Shown piece by piece: positions 48,012 to 59,460 of a stretch of DNA of 64,000 bases. Numbering within the stretch: the first letter of the stretch is position 1; each line of letters opens with the position of its first letter. Under the pieces are notes generated by a model that saw nothing but the letters and a program-made list of their open reading frames with translations, had not been told where the DNA came from and ran no database searches. The DNA is from Pseudomonas sp. NBRC 111124 (GTDB lineage Bacteria > Pseudomonadota > Gammaproteobacteria > Pseudomonadales > Pseudomonadaceae): NCBI RefSeq assembly GCF_001320245.1, contig NZ_BCBA01000013.1, forward strand, positions 1 to 64,000, given 5' to 3'. The translations under genes were made by a program, and so were the position numbers.

Positions 48012-49051
48012 TCAATTGACAGGAACAGTGCTGTTTACGACGCAGCGAGCAGTTTTATTGGAGATGGAGAGAACAACTTTATCCCGCCATTTTTCCTGCC
48101 TCGTTACGTCTGGATTGGAATAATATCGATGAACATTTACTCCGCCCCCCACTGCGCATTGGCATAATCAGCGCCCCGCATTACTTTGGCGAACTTGTTA
48201 TCCGTGTCGCGACCCTGGTAAACGGGCGCACTAGGCCCTTGAGGATTCAACTCAGGAGATTTGCTGTAATAATCAGGATCGTACCAATCACTGACCCACT
48301 CATAGCCATTATCAGACATGCCGTACAGTCCGAGGGGGTTGGGTGGAAAACGATCAACCGGTAGAGATACCAATAGATCTGACTTCCACCCCAGAGCCTT
48401 GGCAAACTCTTTTCGGTCTCGCGATGTTGATATATTTATGCCTTGCGGACCACCACTGCCATCTCGATTGTAAAGCTCATCGGTTATTTTGTAGGCCCCA
48501 TCATCTGTAGCTACGGCAAGAAACTGCCCCCTGCTCCGCGCCGCGAACTCCCATTGTGCTTCAGTAGGTAATGAGAAAGGCAACCCACTTATAGCTCCCA
48601 ACCAATTGCAGTAGTTGTCAGCCTGATACCAATCTACATGCGCAGGCAATGTAGGGTCAGCACTCAAAACCGTTAGACGCCTAGAGTCTGTACTCTCCGC
48701 ATCTTCCGCAGGCAAGAGAAGACCATTAGCTTTTAAATAAAACTGATATTCCTCATTCGTCACCTTGAAGCGCGCAATCGAAAAGCCACTTAACTTCACC
48801 GGATGCAGAGGCTTACTATGCTTATGAGTATCGTACTGAATCTTCTGCTCTCCAAATTCGACACCAAAATCCCCCATCAAAAACTCCCCCCCATCAACGA
48901 AAACCTGACGCATAACTATCTCTCTAACAAAATCTTCTACCTCTCCAAGTTCAGCGCTCGACACACTCAAGTCATCATCGCCGACTCCCTGACCACAAGC
49001 GCCCAACATCGCAAGAATTAGAACGGACGGCACAAATATAGCGACCCTCAT
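48012..49051 (-). pseudogene. FGE-sulfatase-fold lipoprotein, array copy 4 (next to large gene), frameshifted
   Basis: The most divergent copy and the one directly following the large gene (start 4 bases after its stop). The signal peptide MRVAIFVPSVLILAMLGAC gives a lipobox with Cys19. FGE-fold motifs are all present up to MRGADYANAQWG, then the frame stops at 48137. A run of six G (plus strand C at 48145-48150) is one short of what the frame needs. Adding one G restores GGGVNVHRYYSNPDVTRQEK through NKTARCVVNSTVPVN and a stop at 48012, giving 1,041 bases like the others. It may be phase-variable, a true pseudogene or a sequencing error. Confidence 0.8.
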
Positions 49052-49055
49052 CTTA

Positions 49056-51365
49056 TCAACTCCACCTAAAGTCAACTTCTCGACATCCCAAGCCAAAGTC
49101 GCATCGATCAGGATAACTTGGATTAATGCCACTATTGAGCCTGTAATACTCAGTATTATTCATCGCAAGCGCATAGCCCACATTACTTTCCGCCCTGATG
49201 CACTGCCGAACGGAATACAACTCATCCTTTGCTTTGCGCAGATCATCATCGCGATTTAAGCCAAGCTGCAGAAACTCTACTAAACCTCGCTCTTGTTTTT
49301 CTTCGACAATCGCTTCGTCCCCATTGCCGGCCCGACTATGCCCATCAACCGTCACCCGACAGAGAACTTTGCGCCACTCTGCAAGAGTTTGAATACTTCT
49401 CAAAACCCAGACAACTGCTTCCTTTCGCCGCTGATATATATCAAGCATCACACCAACACCGCGATTATCAGGATCAAGAACGTCCCATTTGCTATGCCTG
49501 GTCAACAAATAAATCAGAATACCTTTAGATTCCGGAGTAAACGCCAGCATTTCCAAGCGCCGGGATATTGTATTTTCTGCCAAGGCATTCCTTTGCCTGG
49601 AAGATTCAATATGCTTCACCGAGCTATCTGCTAATACGCGCAATCTATCTCCTAGACCCTCAAGCACGCCCTTCAAGTCATTAGCCGTTTCAGAATATTG
49701 GCGATACATATTAAAACCAACACTGGCAAAACCGAGCACGCAGAGTCTGCTATAAATACCAAAAGCGTCTTCATCAACAACAGAAAAGAACCCATAATCC
49801 AACTGATGAAGCTGATAGACCAACCACGCACCAAACTCCGCAATCGAGTTAGTACCCACCTCAAAAATAAGCCCGCCCTTTGCCCCGTAGCCCCAACACA
49901 GGCTGGCAGCAACATGAAAGCAAAACTTGCCGTTAATGAACGTGCAGTGAAACTTTCCACTCGCGCCAACGCCTGCCAATCCGCCTATATTCGGCGCAAT
50001 CGTGCAAAAGTCTGTGAACTTGCCACTGGACGTCAGCCTGGTCGCTGTCCAGTGCTCCGGGTCGATCGGCCCTGCCGGTTTCAACCACTGCAAACTGCCT
50101 TTCAGGCTGCCCTCTGCCCGAGCCCCTGCAAATGCCTGACCGGTAAACTTCAGTCCCTCGTCTTCGGCGTCCATCTGCTGGTGAAACACAGCTGCTTTGG
50201 TGCGCCGCGTTTCGAAGCGCGGCAGCCGCCCACCCGGTTGGCCGGCCAGCATCTGCTTGTCGCCTTTGACCACCACCTGCAACTGGCCTTCCAGCACTAC
50301 CGACGCACCGATGAAGCCGGTCAGCTCCGGTTCGATCAACAGGCGCATCCGGCCCATGTCGAAGGTTTGGCCTTCACCGTGGGCGTAGGCCAGCGACCAG
50401 CCCAGGCGATCCGGTACGTAGGCCTGAGTGCTAACCGTTGCCGAGGCGATGGAGAAGCTGGCCTTGGCACCGACATTGACCGCTGCCTGGCCCTTGGCGG
50501 GGTCGAACTCGGCACTGGCGCCCACGTTGGAAACAAGGCGCATGAACTGGGCGCCGGCCGAAAAATCGATGTTCTCGCTACCAAACAGCGCGCCGCTGGT
50601 CGTTGCACTTTCGTTCCAGCTGTCCGCCCAGTCGAACAGCGTCAGGTCCTTTTGCAAGTCCTCCGGGTTGAAGTCAGCACCGGTCCACTTCAGCACGTCG
50701 GCCAGTTCAAGCTTCAGCTTCGGCCACTCCAGGTTCTGCAACTGTTGCCGTAACAGCTGCGTATCAATGCGGGTATTGCCGCGTTTGTCCTTGCGGATAA
50801 AGCTCTGCTGGCCGGTTTTCTTATCTTTGGCCTTGAGCGACTTGCTGCTTAGCTTTCCACCCTGCTTGTTTGCGTCGTAAAAGCTCTTTTTCACATAGGC
50901 ATAGCGAATGGGCTTCTTGCCCCGCTTGCCCTTGCTGTTCTGGCCGCTGATCGGCAGCAGCTCGACCACGTCCTCGTAGGCCATGCCGTTTTGCGAGAAC
51001 ATGCCCAGCTTCTCGTGTATCGCCTTGCGCTGTTGATCCACATTGTCTTCGGCAGCGGCAATTGCGATTTCGTGTTGGTCCCGCGCCAGCGCCGAAAGGC
51101 CTTTCAGCGAACCGGCCATGTAGGCCTCAAGCACTTCCTGATACCTGGCTTGCGCCTCGTGGAAGTTGCTGATGCTGGCCTGCATGCCACGCCAGTGCGT
51201 TTCAAACCTGCCGGCCTCCATGCCGGCAAGGAATACCAGTTCTTCGGTGTCGGGGCGGAAGTAGCACTGCGCGGCTTTGTGGTAGGCAACCACTACAGTG
51301 CCCTCTCTACTGGTCACTTCTTCTGCGTGCGGTGCTTCTGCCTGGCTATCGTTGGTGGACTCCAT
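49056..51365 (-). CDS. Large unrecognised protein, candidate secreted toxin/effector
   Basis: A 769-residue protein I do not recognise. The N-terminus (residues 1-110) is acidic and helical (FHEAQARYQEVLEAYMAG, AIAAAEDNVDQQRKAIHEKL). A basic stretch KGKRGKKPIRYAYVKKSF and a Lys-rich SLKAKDKKTGQQ follow. The middle is Gly/Ala-rich with beta-type and weakly hydrophobic segments (GAKASFSIASATVSTQAYV, GVGASGKFHCTFING, GAKGGLIFEVGTNSIAEFG). The C-terminus has paired cysteines in DRCDFGLGCREVDFRW. There is no signal peptide. GATGGAG lies 5 bases before the ATG. Lipoprotein genes follow, and decayed copies of its 3' end sit between them, which is toxin/immunity-like behaviour. A delivery route such as type VI secretion is inference; no secretion genes are in the window. 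Confidence 0.6.
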   Translation of the reverse strand: MESTNDSQAEAPHAEEVTSREGTVVVAYHKAAQCYFRPDTEELVFLAGMEAGRFETHWRGMQASISNFHEAQARYQEVLEAYMAGSLKGLSALARDQHEIAIAAAEDNVDQQRKAIHEKLGMFSQNGMAYEDVVELLPISGQNSKGKRGKKPIRYAYVKKSFYDANKQGGKLSSKSLKAKDKKTGQQSFIRKDKRGNTRIDTQLLRQQLQNLEWPKLKLELADVLKWTGADFNPEDLQKDLTLFDWADSWNESATTSGALFGSENIDFSAGAQFMRLVSNVGASAEFDPAKGQAAVNVGAKASFSIASATVSTQAYVPDRLGWSLAYAHGEGQTFDMGRMRLLIEPELTGFIGASVVLEGQLQVVVKGDKQMLAGQPGGRLPRFETRRTKAAVFHQQMDAEDEGLKFTGQAFAGARAEGSLKGSLQWLKPAGPIDPEHWTATRLTSSGKFTDFCTIAPNIGGLAGVGASGKFHCTFINGKFCFHVAASLCWGYGAKGGLIFEVGTNSIAEFGAWLVYQLHQLDYGFFSVVDEDAFGIYSRLCVLGFASVGFNMYRQYSETANDLKGVLEGLGDRLRVLADSSVKHIESSRQRNALAENTISRRLEMLAFTPESKGILIYLLTRHSKWDVLDPDNRGVGVMLDIYQRRKEAVVWVLRSIQTLAEWRKVLCRVTVDGHSRAGNGDEAIVEEKQERGLVEFLQLGLNRDDDLRKAKDELYSVRQCIRAESNVGYALAMNNTEYYRLNSGINPSYPDRCDFGLGCREVDFRWS

Positions 51366-51371
51366 GTTCAC

Positions 51372-51841
51372 TCCATCGTCAGTTTGAGAGCCTGTGAATC
51401 AAGCTCGTAACGAGTAGCCCTCGCTACCATCTTCTGCCAACAGGCGGGGGCTGGTAGACGCAGTACTGCTTGCCACACCCGAGCGGGGCCAGGTGTGGTT
51501 CCAGGGTGGTTTCATAGCAGGAAGCGGACAGACGCATGAGCCCGGTTATCACCCCATACGAAGTCCGCAGAGGCATCACCATGGATGTGTTGGCTATGGT
51601 TGAAGATCAAGCGTGCGGTTTCAGACATAACGACCCCTGAACGGAAACTGCATTTCCCAACTCCTCTGCGACAACTTGGCGCCGAAAGGAGAAGAATTTC
51701 CGTTTACATTGGCCTGTACTTTGTTGATAGTCCATGCGAGGCAGGCGATTAGGAAGGTTCCCACATAGCAGGGTAGTTTTTCCTACAAATAAGCCCGGAT
51801 TTGATTAGATTAGGCGGCGATCAATGTACGAAACCCCACCG
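51372..51841. other. Intergenic region upstream of the large array gene
   Basis: About 470 bases between the large gene and the alpha/beta hydrolase (same strand). A short frame on the minus strand, 51512-51628, encodes 38 residues (MSETARLIFNHSQHIHGDAS...) after a good AGGGG site. Shifting frame gives CYETTLEPHLAPLGCGKQYC, and the third frame RYELDSQALKLTME ends 2 bases before the large gene's ATG. This could be one small upstream gene broken by indels; I cannot identify it. Confidence 0.4.
51512..51628 (-). pseudogene. Possible broken small gene upstream of the large array gene
   Basis: A 38-residue frame starting ATG at 51628, with AGGGG 5 bases upstream (spacer TCGTT). It is followed in a second frame by protein-like sequence rich in Cys, Pro and Tyr. 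No family recognised. It could instead be a genuine short leader peptide. Confidence 0.3.
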
Positions 51842-52534
51842 CTATTCTTGTAAAAAAGCCACAACCCGCTCCGCCGCCGCCTGCAAATGCTGCTCATGGC
51901 TGAACCCCGAGGCCTTCAACGGCTTCAGGTCATGGTCCCCCGCCACTAGCCAGCTCACCTCGATCGCCGGCGACAACGCATACCCCGCCACCGCCTCGCG
52001 GTTACCCAGCGCATCGCGCTCGCCCTGCACGATCAACGTGGGCGTCTTCAGTTCGGCCAGGTGCTCGACGCGAGGCTTCTCCGGCTTGCCCACCGCATAG
52101 AACGGATAGCCCAGGCACACCAGCGCATCGGCCCCCAATTCGTCGGCCAACAGACTGGCCATGCGCCCGCCCATGGACTTGCCGCCCACCGCCAGCTTGC
52201 CCGCGACCAAAGGTCGCACCTGCCGGTACACCTCGCGCCAGCATTCCAGCAACACCTTCCGCGGGTTCGGCGGCCGCTTGCCGCCAGTAACCCTGCGCTC
52301 GGCCATGTACGGGAACTCGAAGCGCACTACCGCTACCCCAAGCGCCGCAAGCCTTTGCGCCATTTCGTCCATGAACCCGCTGTCCATTGGCGCACCTGCG
52401 CCATGGGCCAGGATCAGGCAGCCCTTGTAGCCGTCTTTACCTTCAACCTGCGGAGGATCGCAGCGCAAGCCTGGGACATTTCCGACTTGCGCCCATTGAT
52501 CCCCGTCAATACCGGCACTTTGCCCATTACTCAT
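51842..52534 (-). CDS. Alpha/beta hydrolase, KANL3/Tex30-like
   Basis: A 230-residue alpha/beta hydrolase. An oxyanion-type motif [20 protein letters not shown] (about residues 40-60) precedes the nucleophile elbow [11 protein letters not shown] (Ser in GKSMG). Asp in [11 protein letters not shown] and His in VAGDHDLKP are candidate triad members. It resembles the small dienelactone-hydrolase-like KANL3/Tex30 family of unknown substrate. The ATG at 52534 was chosen; the frame stays open for another 1.6 kb across ccoN but that is antisense. An Anr-type box for the divergent ccoN lies within its first codons. Confidence 0.85.
   Translation of the reverse strand: MSNGQSAGIDGDQWAQVGNVPGLRCDPPQVEGKDGYKGCLILAHGAGAPMDSGFMDEMAQRLAALGVAVVRFEFPYMAERRVTGGKRPPNPRKVLLECWREVYRQVRPLVAGKLAVGGKSMGGRMASLLADELGADALVCLGYPFYAVGKPEKPRVEHLAELKTPTLIVQGERDALGNREAVAGYALSPAIEVSWLVAGDHDLKPLKASGFSHEQHLQAAAERVVAFLQE
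52496..52509 (+). promoter_or_regulatory. Anr/Fnr box upstream of ccoN-1
   Basis: TTGAT-CCCC-GTCAA differs from the Anr/Fnr consensus TTGAT-N4-ATCAA at one position. It lies 77-90 bases upstream of the ccoN-1 ATG, giving room for a class II promoter start near 52544. It overlaps the coding start of the divergent hydrolase. Confidence 0.75.
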
Positions 52535-52585
52535 GCTTGCCTCGCTGTAAAGCCTGCCAAAATAACCGTGGATGGGAACCCATAC

Positions 52586-54010
<1,425 letters not shown>

Positions 54011-54023
54011 GGAGACCTGCCTG

Positions 54024-54632
54024 ATGAAACATGAAGTCATCGAAAGAAACGTCGGCCTGCTGGCCCTGCTGATGGTGTTTGCCGTGAGCATCGGCGGCCT
54101 GACCCAGATCGTCCCGCTGTTTTTCCAGGACGTCACCAACAAGCCGGTCGAAGGCATGAAGCCGTACACCGCGCTGCAACTGGAAGGCCGCGACATCTAC
54201 ATCCGCGAAGGCTGCGTCGGCTGCCACTCGCAGATGATCCGCCCGTTCCGCGCCGAAACCGAACGCTACGGCCACTACTCGGTCGCCGGCGAAAGCGTCT
54301 GGGACCACCCGTTCCTGTGGGGCTCCAAGCGCACCGGACCGGACCTGGCCCGCGTCGGCGGCCGCTACTCGGACGACTGGCACCGCGCGCACCTGTACAA
54401 CCCGCGCAACGTGGTGCCGGAGTCGAAGATGCCGTCCTACCCGTGGCTGGTCGCCGAAAAGGTCGACAACAGCCACACCGACACCAAGATGCGCACCCTG
54501 CGCACCCTGGGCGTGCCGTACACCGATGAGGACATCGCTGGCGCTCGTGACGCGGTCAAGGGCAAGACCGAGATGGACGCCCTGGTCGCCTACCTGCAGG
54601 TGCTCGGCACCGCCATCAAGAACAAGAGGTAA
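54024..54632 (+). CDS. ccoO: Cytochrome c oxidase cbb3-type subunit II, operon 1
   Basis: A 202-residue mono-heme cytochrome c with one N-terminal membrane anchor (about residues 9-29). The heme site [20 protein letters not shown] lies near residue 64, with axial-Met segments such as [12 protein letters not shown]. It relays electrons from CcoP to the CcoN heme b. GAGGAGA precedes the ATG. Confidence 0.96.
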   Translation: MKHEVIERNVGLLALLMVFAVSIGGLTQIVPLFFQDVTNKPVEGMKPYTALQLEGRDIYIREGCVGCHSQMIRPFRAETERYGHYSVAGESVWDHPFLWGSKRTGPDLARVGGRYSDDWHRAHLYNPRNVVPESKMPSYPWLVAEKVDNSHTDTKMRTLRTLGVPYTDEDIAGARDAVKGKTEMDALVAYLQVLGTAIKNKR

Positions 54633-54637
54633 CCGGT

Positions 54638-54844
54638 ATGGAAATGGACATCGGCATGATCCGTGGCCTGGGCACCCTGGTGGTGATGATCGCCTTCATC
54701 GGCCTCTCGCTGTGGGTGTTCAACCGTCGCCGCGACCATGATTTCGCCGAAGCGCGCCTGCTGCCCTTCGTCGACGACCGCCTGCCCCCCGCCGGGCAGG
54801 AACCTGCTGCCATGACTGCGGCTGTGAGGAGCAAAGCGCAATGA
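54638..54844 (+). CDS. ccoQ: cbb3-type oxidase subunit CcoQ, operon 1
   Basis: A 68-residue single-helix protein: [20 protein letters not shown] into [14 protein letters not shown] is typical CcoQ. It stabilises the cbb3 complex. It starts 5 bases after ccoO and its stop overlaps the ccoP start (ATGA). Its C-terminus differs from that of the operon 2 copy. Confidence 0.9.
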   Translation: MEMDIGMIRGLGTLVVMIAFIGLSLWVFNRRRDHDFAEARLLPFVDDRLPPAGQEPAAMTAAVRSKAQ

Positions 54845-55782
54845 CCACCTTCTGGAGTACCTACATCAGCGTACTGACCCTCGGCAGCCTGATCGGCCTG
54901 GCGTGGCTGTTGCTATCGACCCGCAAGGGCCAGAGCAACAGCACCACCGACCAGACCATGGGGCACAGCTTCGATGGCATTGAGGAGTACGACAACCCAC
55001 TGCCCAAGTGGTGGTTCTGGCTGTTCGTCGGCACCCTGGTATTCGGTGCCGGCTACCTGGTGCTGTACCCGGGCCTGGGCAACTGGAAAGGCATCCTGCC
55101 CGGCTACGAGAATGGCTGGACGGGTGCCAACGAGTGGCAGAAGGAGATGGAAAAGGCTGATGCCAAGTTCGGCCCGATCTTCGCCAAGTACGCGGCCATG
55201 CCCGTAGAGGAAGTCGCCAAGGACCCGCAAGCGCTGAAAATGGGCAGCCGCCTGTTCGCCTCCAACTGCTCGGTGTGCCACGGCTCGGATGCCAAGGGTG
55301 CCTACGGCTTCCCCAACCTGACCGACCAGGACTGGCGCTGGGGCGGCGAGCCGGAAACCATCAAGGCCTCGATCATGAATGGCCGCCACGGCGTGATGCC
55401 GGGGTGGGCCGAGGTGATCGGGGAACAAGGCGTGGCGGACGTCGCCGCGTTCGTGCTGACCAACCTCGATGGCCGCAGCCTGCCGGAAGGGGTCAAGGCC
55501 GACCCGCTCAAGGGCAAGGAAATCTTCGCCAGCAACTGCGTGGCCTGCCACGGGCCTGAAGGCAAAGGTACGCCAGCCATGGGCGCGCCGAACCTGACCC
55601 ATCCACAGGCGTTCATCTATGGTTCGAGCTTTGCCCAGTTGCAGCAGACCATTCGCTACGGCCGCCAGGGGCAGATGCCGGCCCAGGCGGAGATCCAGGG
55701 CAATGACAAGGTGCACCTGCTGGCTGCGTACGTGTACAGCCTGTCGCAGGCTGACGCCGCCGAGAACCTGACCGCCCAGTGA
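54841..55782 (+). CDS. ccoP: Cytochrome c oxidase cbb3-type subunit III, operon 1
   Basis: A 313-residue di-heme cytochrome c. Two N-terminal membrane segments (about residues 5-23 and 57-77) precede two cytochrome c domains with CSVCH and CVACH. It accepts electrons from soluble c-type cytochromes. The linker after [14 protein letters not shown] is about 14 residues shorter than in the second operon's CcoP. A GC-rich hairpin follows its stop. Confidence 0.96.
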   Translation: MTTFWSTYISVLTLGSLIGLAWLLLSTRKGQSNSTTDQTMGHSFDGIEEYDNPLPKWWFWLFVGTLVFGAGYLVLYPGLGNWKGILPGYENGWTGANEWQKEMEKADAKFGPIFAKYAAMPVEEVAKDPQALKMGSRLFASNCSVCHGSDAKGAYGFPNLTDQDWRWGGEPETIKASIMNGRHGVMPGWAEVIGEQGVADVAAFVLTNLDGRSLPEGVKADPLKGKEIFASNCVACHGPEGKGTPAMGAPNLTHPQAFIYGSSFAQLQQTIRYGRQGQMPAQAEIQGNDKVHLLAAYVYSLSQADAAENLTAQ

Positions 55783-55789
55783 CACCTCC

Positions 55790-55807
55790 GGGGCCGCTTG
55801 CGGCCCC
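55790..55807 (+). terminator. Terminator of ccoNOQP-1
   Basis: GGGGCCG-CTTG-CGGCCCC, a perfect 7-base stem with a 4-base loop followed by TTT, starts 7 bases after the ccoP-1 stop. Confidence 0.6.
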
Positions 55808-55964
55808 TTTCCCCGCTCTACGCCCCCCTTGCACCCCCTCCGAACAGAACTAAGCTTGTTGCCCCAGTGGGCTTCGCTCCGTAAGGGCCGAAGCAGACGC
55901 GGTGCAGCCTGATGCCGCCCCTCAGAAAAAGCTTGACCGATCGATCAGAAAAAGATGAAAAACG

Positions 55965-55993
55965 GTACACATTACAAATATTTATTTGTGTAC
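55965..55993. promoter_or_regulatory. Interrupted palindrome upstream of ccoN-2
   Basis: GTACACA and TGTGTAC form perfect 7-base arms around an AT-rich 15-base centre. The right arm runs into TACAAT (55991-55996), a good -10 hexamer candidate. It lies about 150 bases before ccoN-2, in a 360-base gap that otherwise has no coding frame. It could be an operator; the factor is unknown. Confidence 0.4.
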
Positions 55994-56144
55994 AATCGTC
56001 CTGACCCTCTCGCCGTGGGACACCGGCGAAAGGGCACGGACACGGGTCGGCGCAGGGATCCTTGCGTTGCCATAGCCCAAGTGGTTATCGATACTGGCGC
56101 CGATTTTTCGACCAACAAGAACACCAAAACCGTGGAACCTTAGA

Positions 56145-57586
<1,442 letters not shown>

Positions 57587-57587
<1 letters not shown>

Positions 57588-58195
57588 TGAAGCATGAAGC
57601 CGTCGAGAAGAACATAGGCCTGCTGGCCTTCTTCATGGTCATCGCCGTCAGCGTCGGTGGCCTGACCCAGATCGTCCCGCTGTTTTTCCAGGACGTCACC
57701 AACAAGCCGGTCGAAGGCATGAAGCCGCGCACCGCGCTGGAAGTAGAAGGCCGCGACATCTACATCCGTGAAGGCTGCGTCGGCTGCCACTCGCAGATGA
57801 TCCGCCCGTTCCGCGCCGAAACCGAACGCTACGGCCACTACTCGGTCGCCGGCGAAAGCGTCTGGGACCACCCCTTCCTGTGGGGTTCCAAACGCACCGG
57901 CCCGGACCTGGCCCGCGTCGGTGGCCGCTACTCCGATGACTGGCACCGCGCGCACTTGTACAACCCGCGCAACGTGGTGCCGGAGTCGAAGATGCCGGCC
58001 TACCCCTGGCTGGTCGAGAACACGCTCGACGGCAAGGACACCGCGAAGAAGCTGGAAGTGCTGCGTACCTTGGGCACGCCGTACAGCGACGCCGACATCG
58101 CCGGCGCCCGCGACGCGGTCAAGGGCAAGACCGAAATGGACGCACTGGTCGCGTACCTGCAGGGTCTTGGCACCATCATCAAAAGCAAACGGTGA
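57587..58195 (+). CDS. ccoO: Cytochrome c oxidase cbb3-type subunit II, operon 2
   Basis: A 202-residue mono-heme cytochrome c, nearly identical to the first CcoO around the heme motif [20 protein letters not shown], with an N-terminal anchor. It differs in a short stretch before the C-terminus ([18 protein letters not shown]). Start overlaps the ccoN-2 stop (TGATG). Confidence 0.96.
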
Positions 58196-58200
58196 CGCTG

Positions 58201-58392
58201 ATGGATATCGGGATGATTCGTGGCCTGGGCACCGTCGTGGTGATGGTGGCCTTCGTGGGCCTGGCACTGTGGGTGTTCAACCCACGGCGCAAGAAGGACT
58301 TCGACGAAGCGACCCAACTGCCCTTTGCGGATGATCCCGGGGCCAGCAAGCACGTCGAGCAAGCAAAAGCTTCTGGGAGCAAACAACAATGA
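58201..58392 (+). CDS. ccoQ: cbb3-type oxidase subunit CcoQ, operon 2
   Basis: A 63-residue single-helix protein ([20 protein letters not shown], then [14 protein letters not shown]). The ATG at 58201 was chosen by comparison with copy 1 and lies 5 bases after ccoO-2. Its stop overlaps ccoP-2 (ATGA). Confidence 0.9.
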   Translation: MDIGMIRGLGTVVVMVAFVGLALWVFNPRRKKDFDEATQLPFADDPGASKHVEQAKASGSKQQ

Positions 58393-59369
58393 CAACCTTC
58401 TGGAGTCTGTACGTTACCGTCCTGACCCTGGGCACCATCTTCTCGCTGACCTGGCTGCTGCTGTCGACCCGCAAGGGCCAGCGCGAAGAGGCGACTGACG
58501 AAACCGTCGGGCATGCCTTCGATGGCATCGAGGAATACGACAACCCGCTGCCCAAATGGTGGTTCTGGCTGTTCGTCGGCACCATCGTCTTCGCCCTCGG
58601 CTACCTGGTGCTGTACCCGGGTCTGGGTAACTGGAAAGGCATTCTGCCGGGCTACGCCTACCTGGATAACGACAAGCAGACCGAGTTTTCCAACGGCCAG
58701 CCGGGCTGGACCGGCGTGCACGAGTGGGAAAAGGAAATGGCCAAGGCCAACGCACGCTTCGGGCCGATCTTCGCCAAGTTCGCGGCGATGCCGATCGAAG
58801 AGGTAGCCAAGGACCCGCAGGCACTGAAGATGGGCGCACGCCTGTTCGCCTCGAACTGCTCGGTGTGTCACGGCTCCGACGCCAAGGGTGCCTATGGCTT
58901 CCCCAACCTGACCGACCAGGACTGGCGCTGGGGCGGCGAGCCGGAAACCATCAAGACCACCATCATGGGCGGCCGCCATGGCGTGATGCCGGCCTGGGGT
59001 GAAGTGCTCGGCGAACAAGGCGTGGCCGATGTCGCTGCATTCGTCAGCAGCAAGCTCGACGGTCGCACGCTGCCGGAAGGCGCCAAGGCTGATGCCGAGA
59101 ACGGCCAGAAGCTGTTCGCCGCCAACTGCGTGGCCTGCCACGGGCCGGAGGGCAAGGGTACGCCAGCCATGGGTGCACCGAACCTGACCCACCCGCAGGC
59201 GTTCATCTACGGTTCGAGCTTCGCCCAGCTGCAACAGACCATTCGCTATGGCCGCCAGGGGCAGATGCCGGCGCAGGAACAGCTGCAGGGTAATGACAAG
59301 GTGCATTTGCTGGCGGCTTATGTGTACAGCCTGTCGCACCAGGCTGAACCGGCCCAGCAGGCCGAGTAA
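58389..59369 (+). CDS. ccoP: Cytochrome c oxidase cbb3-type subunit III, operon 2
   Basis: A 326-residue di-heme cytochrome c with two membrane segments and heme motifs CSVCH and CVACH. Compared with CcoP-1 it carries an insertion ([16 protein letters not shown]) just before the first cytochrome domain. It is followed by a REP pair. Confidence 0.96.
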   Translation: MTTFWSLYVTVLTLGTIFSLTWLLLSTRKGQREEATDETVGHAFDGIEEYDNPLPKWWFWLFVGTIVFALGYLVLYPGLGNWKGILPGYAYLDNDKQTEFSNGQPGWTGVHEWEKEMAKANARFGPIFAKFAAMPIEEVAKDPQALKMGARLFASNCSVCHGSDAKGAYGFPNLTDQDWRWGGEPETIKTTIMGGRHGVMPAWGEVLGEQGVADVAAFVSSKLDGRTLPEGAKADAENGQKLFAANCVACHGPEGKGTPAMGAPNLTHPQAFIYGSSFAQLQQTIRYGRQGQMPAQEQLQGNDKVHLLAAYVYSLSHQAEPAQQAE

Positions 59370-59379
59370 GGCAGGCCAG

Positions 59380-59460
59380 GTCCTTTGCGGGGCAAGCCCG
59401 CTCCTACACAGGTATGTGTGATCCCTGTAGGAGCGGGCTTGACCCGCGAAGAGGCCGGCA
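59380..59460. repeat. Inverted REP pair after ccoP-2
   Basis: TTTGCGGGGCAAGCCCGCTC (from 59384) and its inverted partner (59423-59457) form a compact REP pair with a 10-base gap, between the ccoNOQP-2 operon and ccoG. Confidence 0.88.

Noticed and set aside
44405..49051. Calling the FGE-fold genes pvdO because they lie near pyoverdine genes and belong to the SUMF1/EgtB/PvdO fold
   Set aside because: PvdO is a single pyoverdine maturation enzyme; these are tandem lipoproteins with an altered active-site segment, AT-rich, with no PvdS box, and linked to a different large gene.
55933..55947. TTGACCGATCGATCAG as an Anr/Fnr box for ccoN-2
   Set aside because: The half-sites TTGA and ATCA are there but spaced 6 apart rather than the N4 pattern of TTGAT-N4-ATCAA; the 14-base alignment fails.
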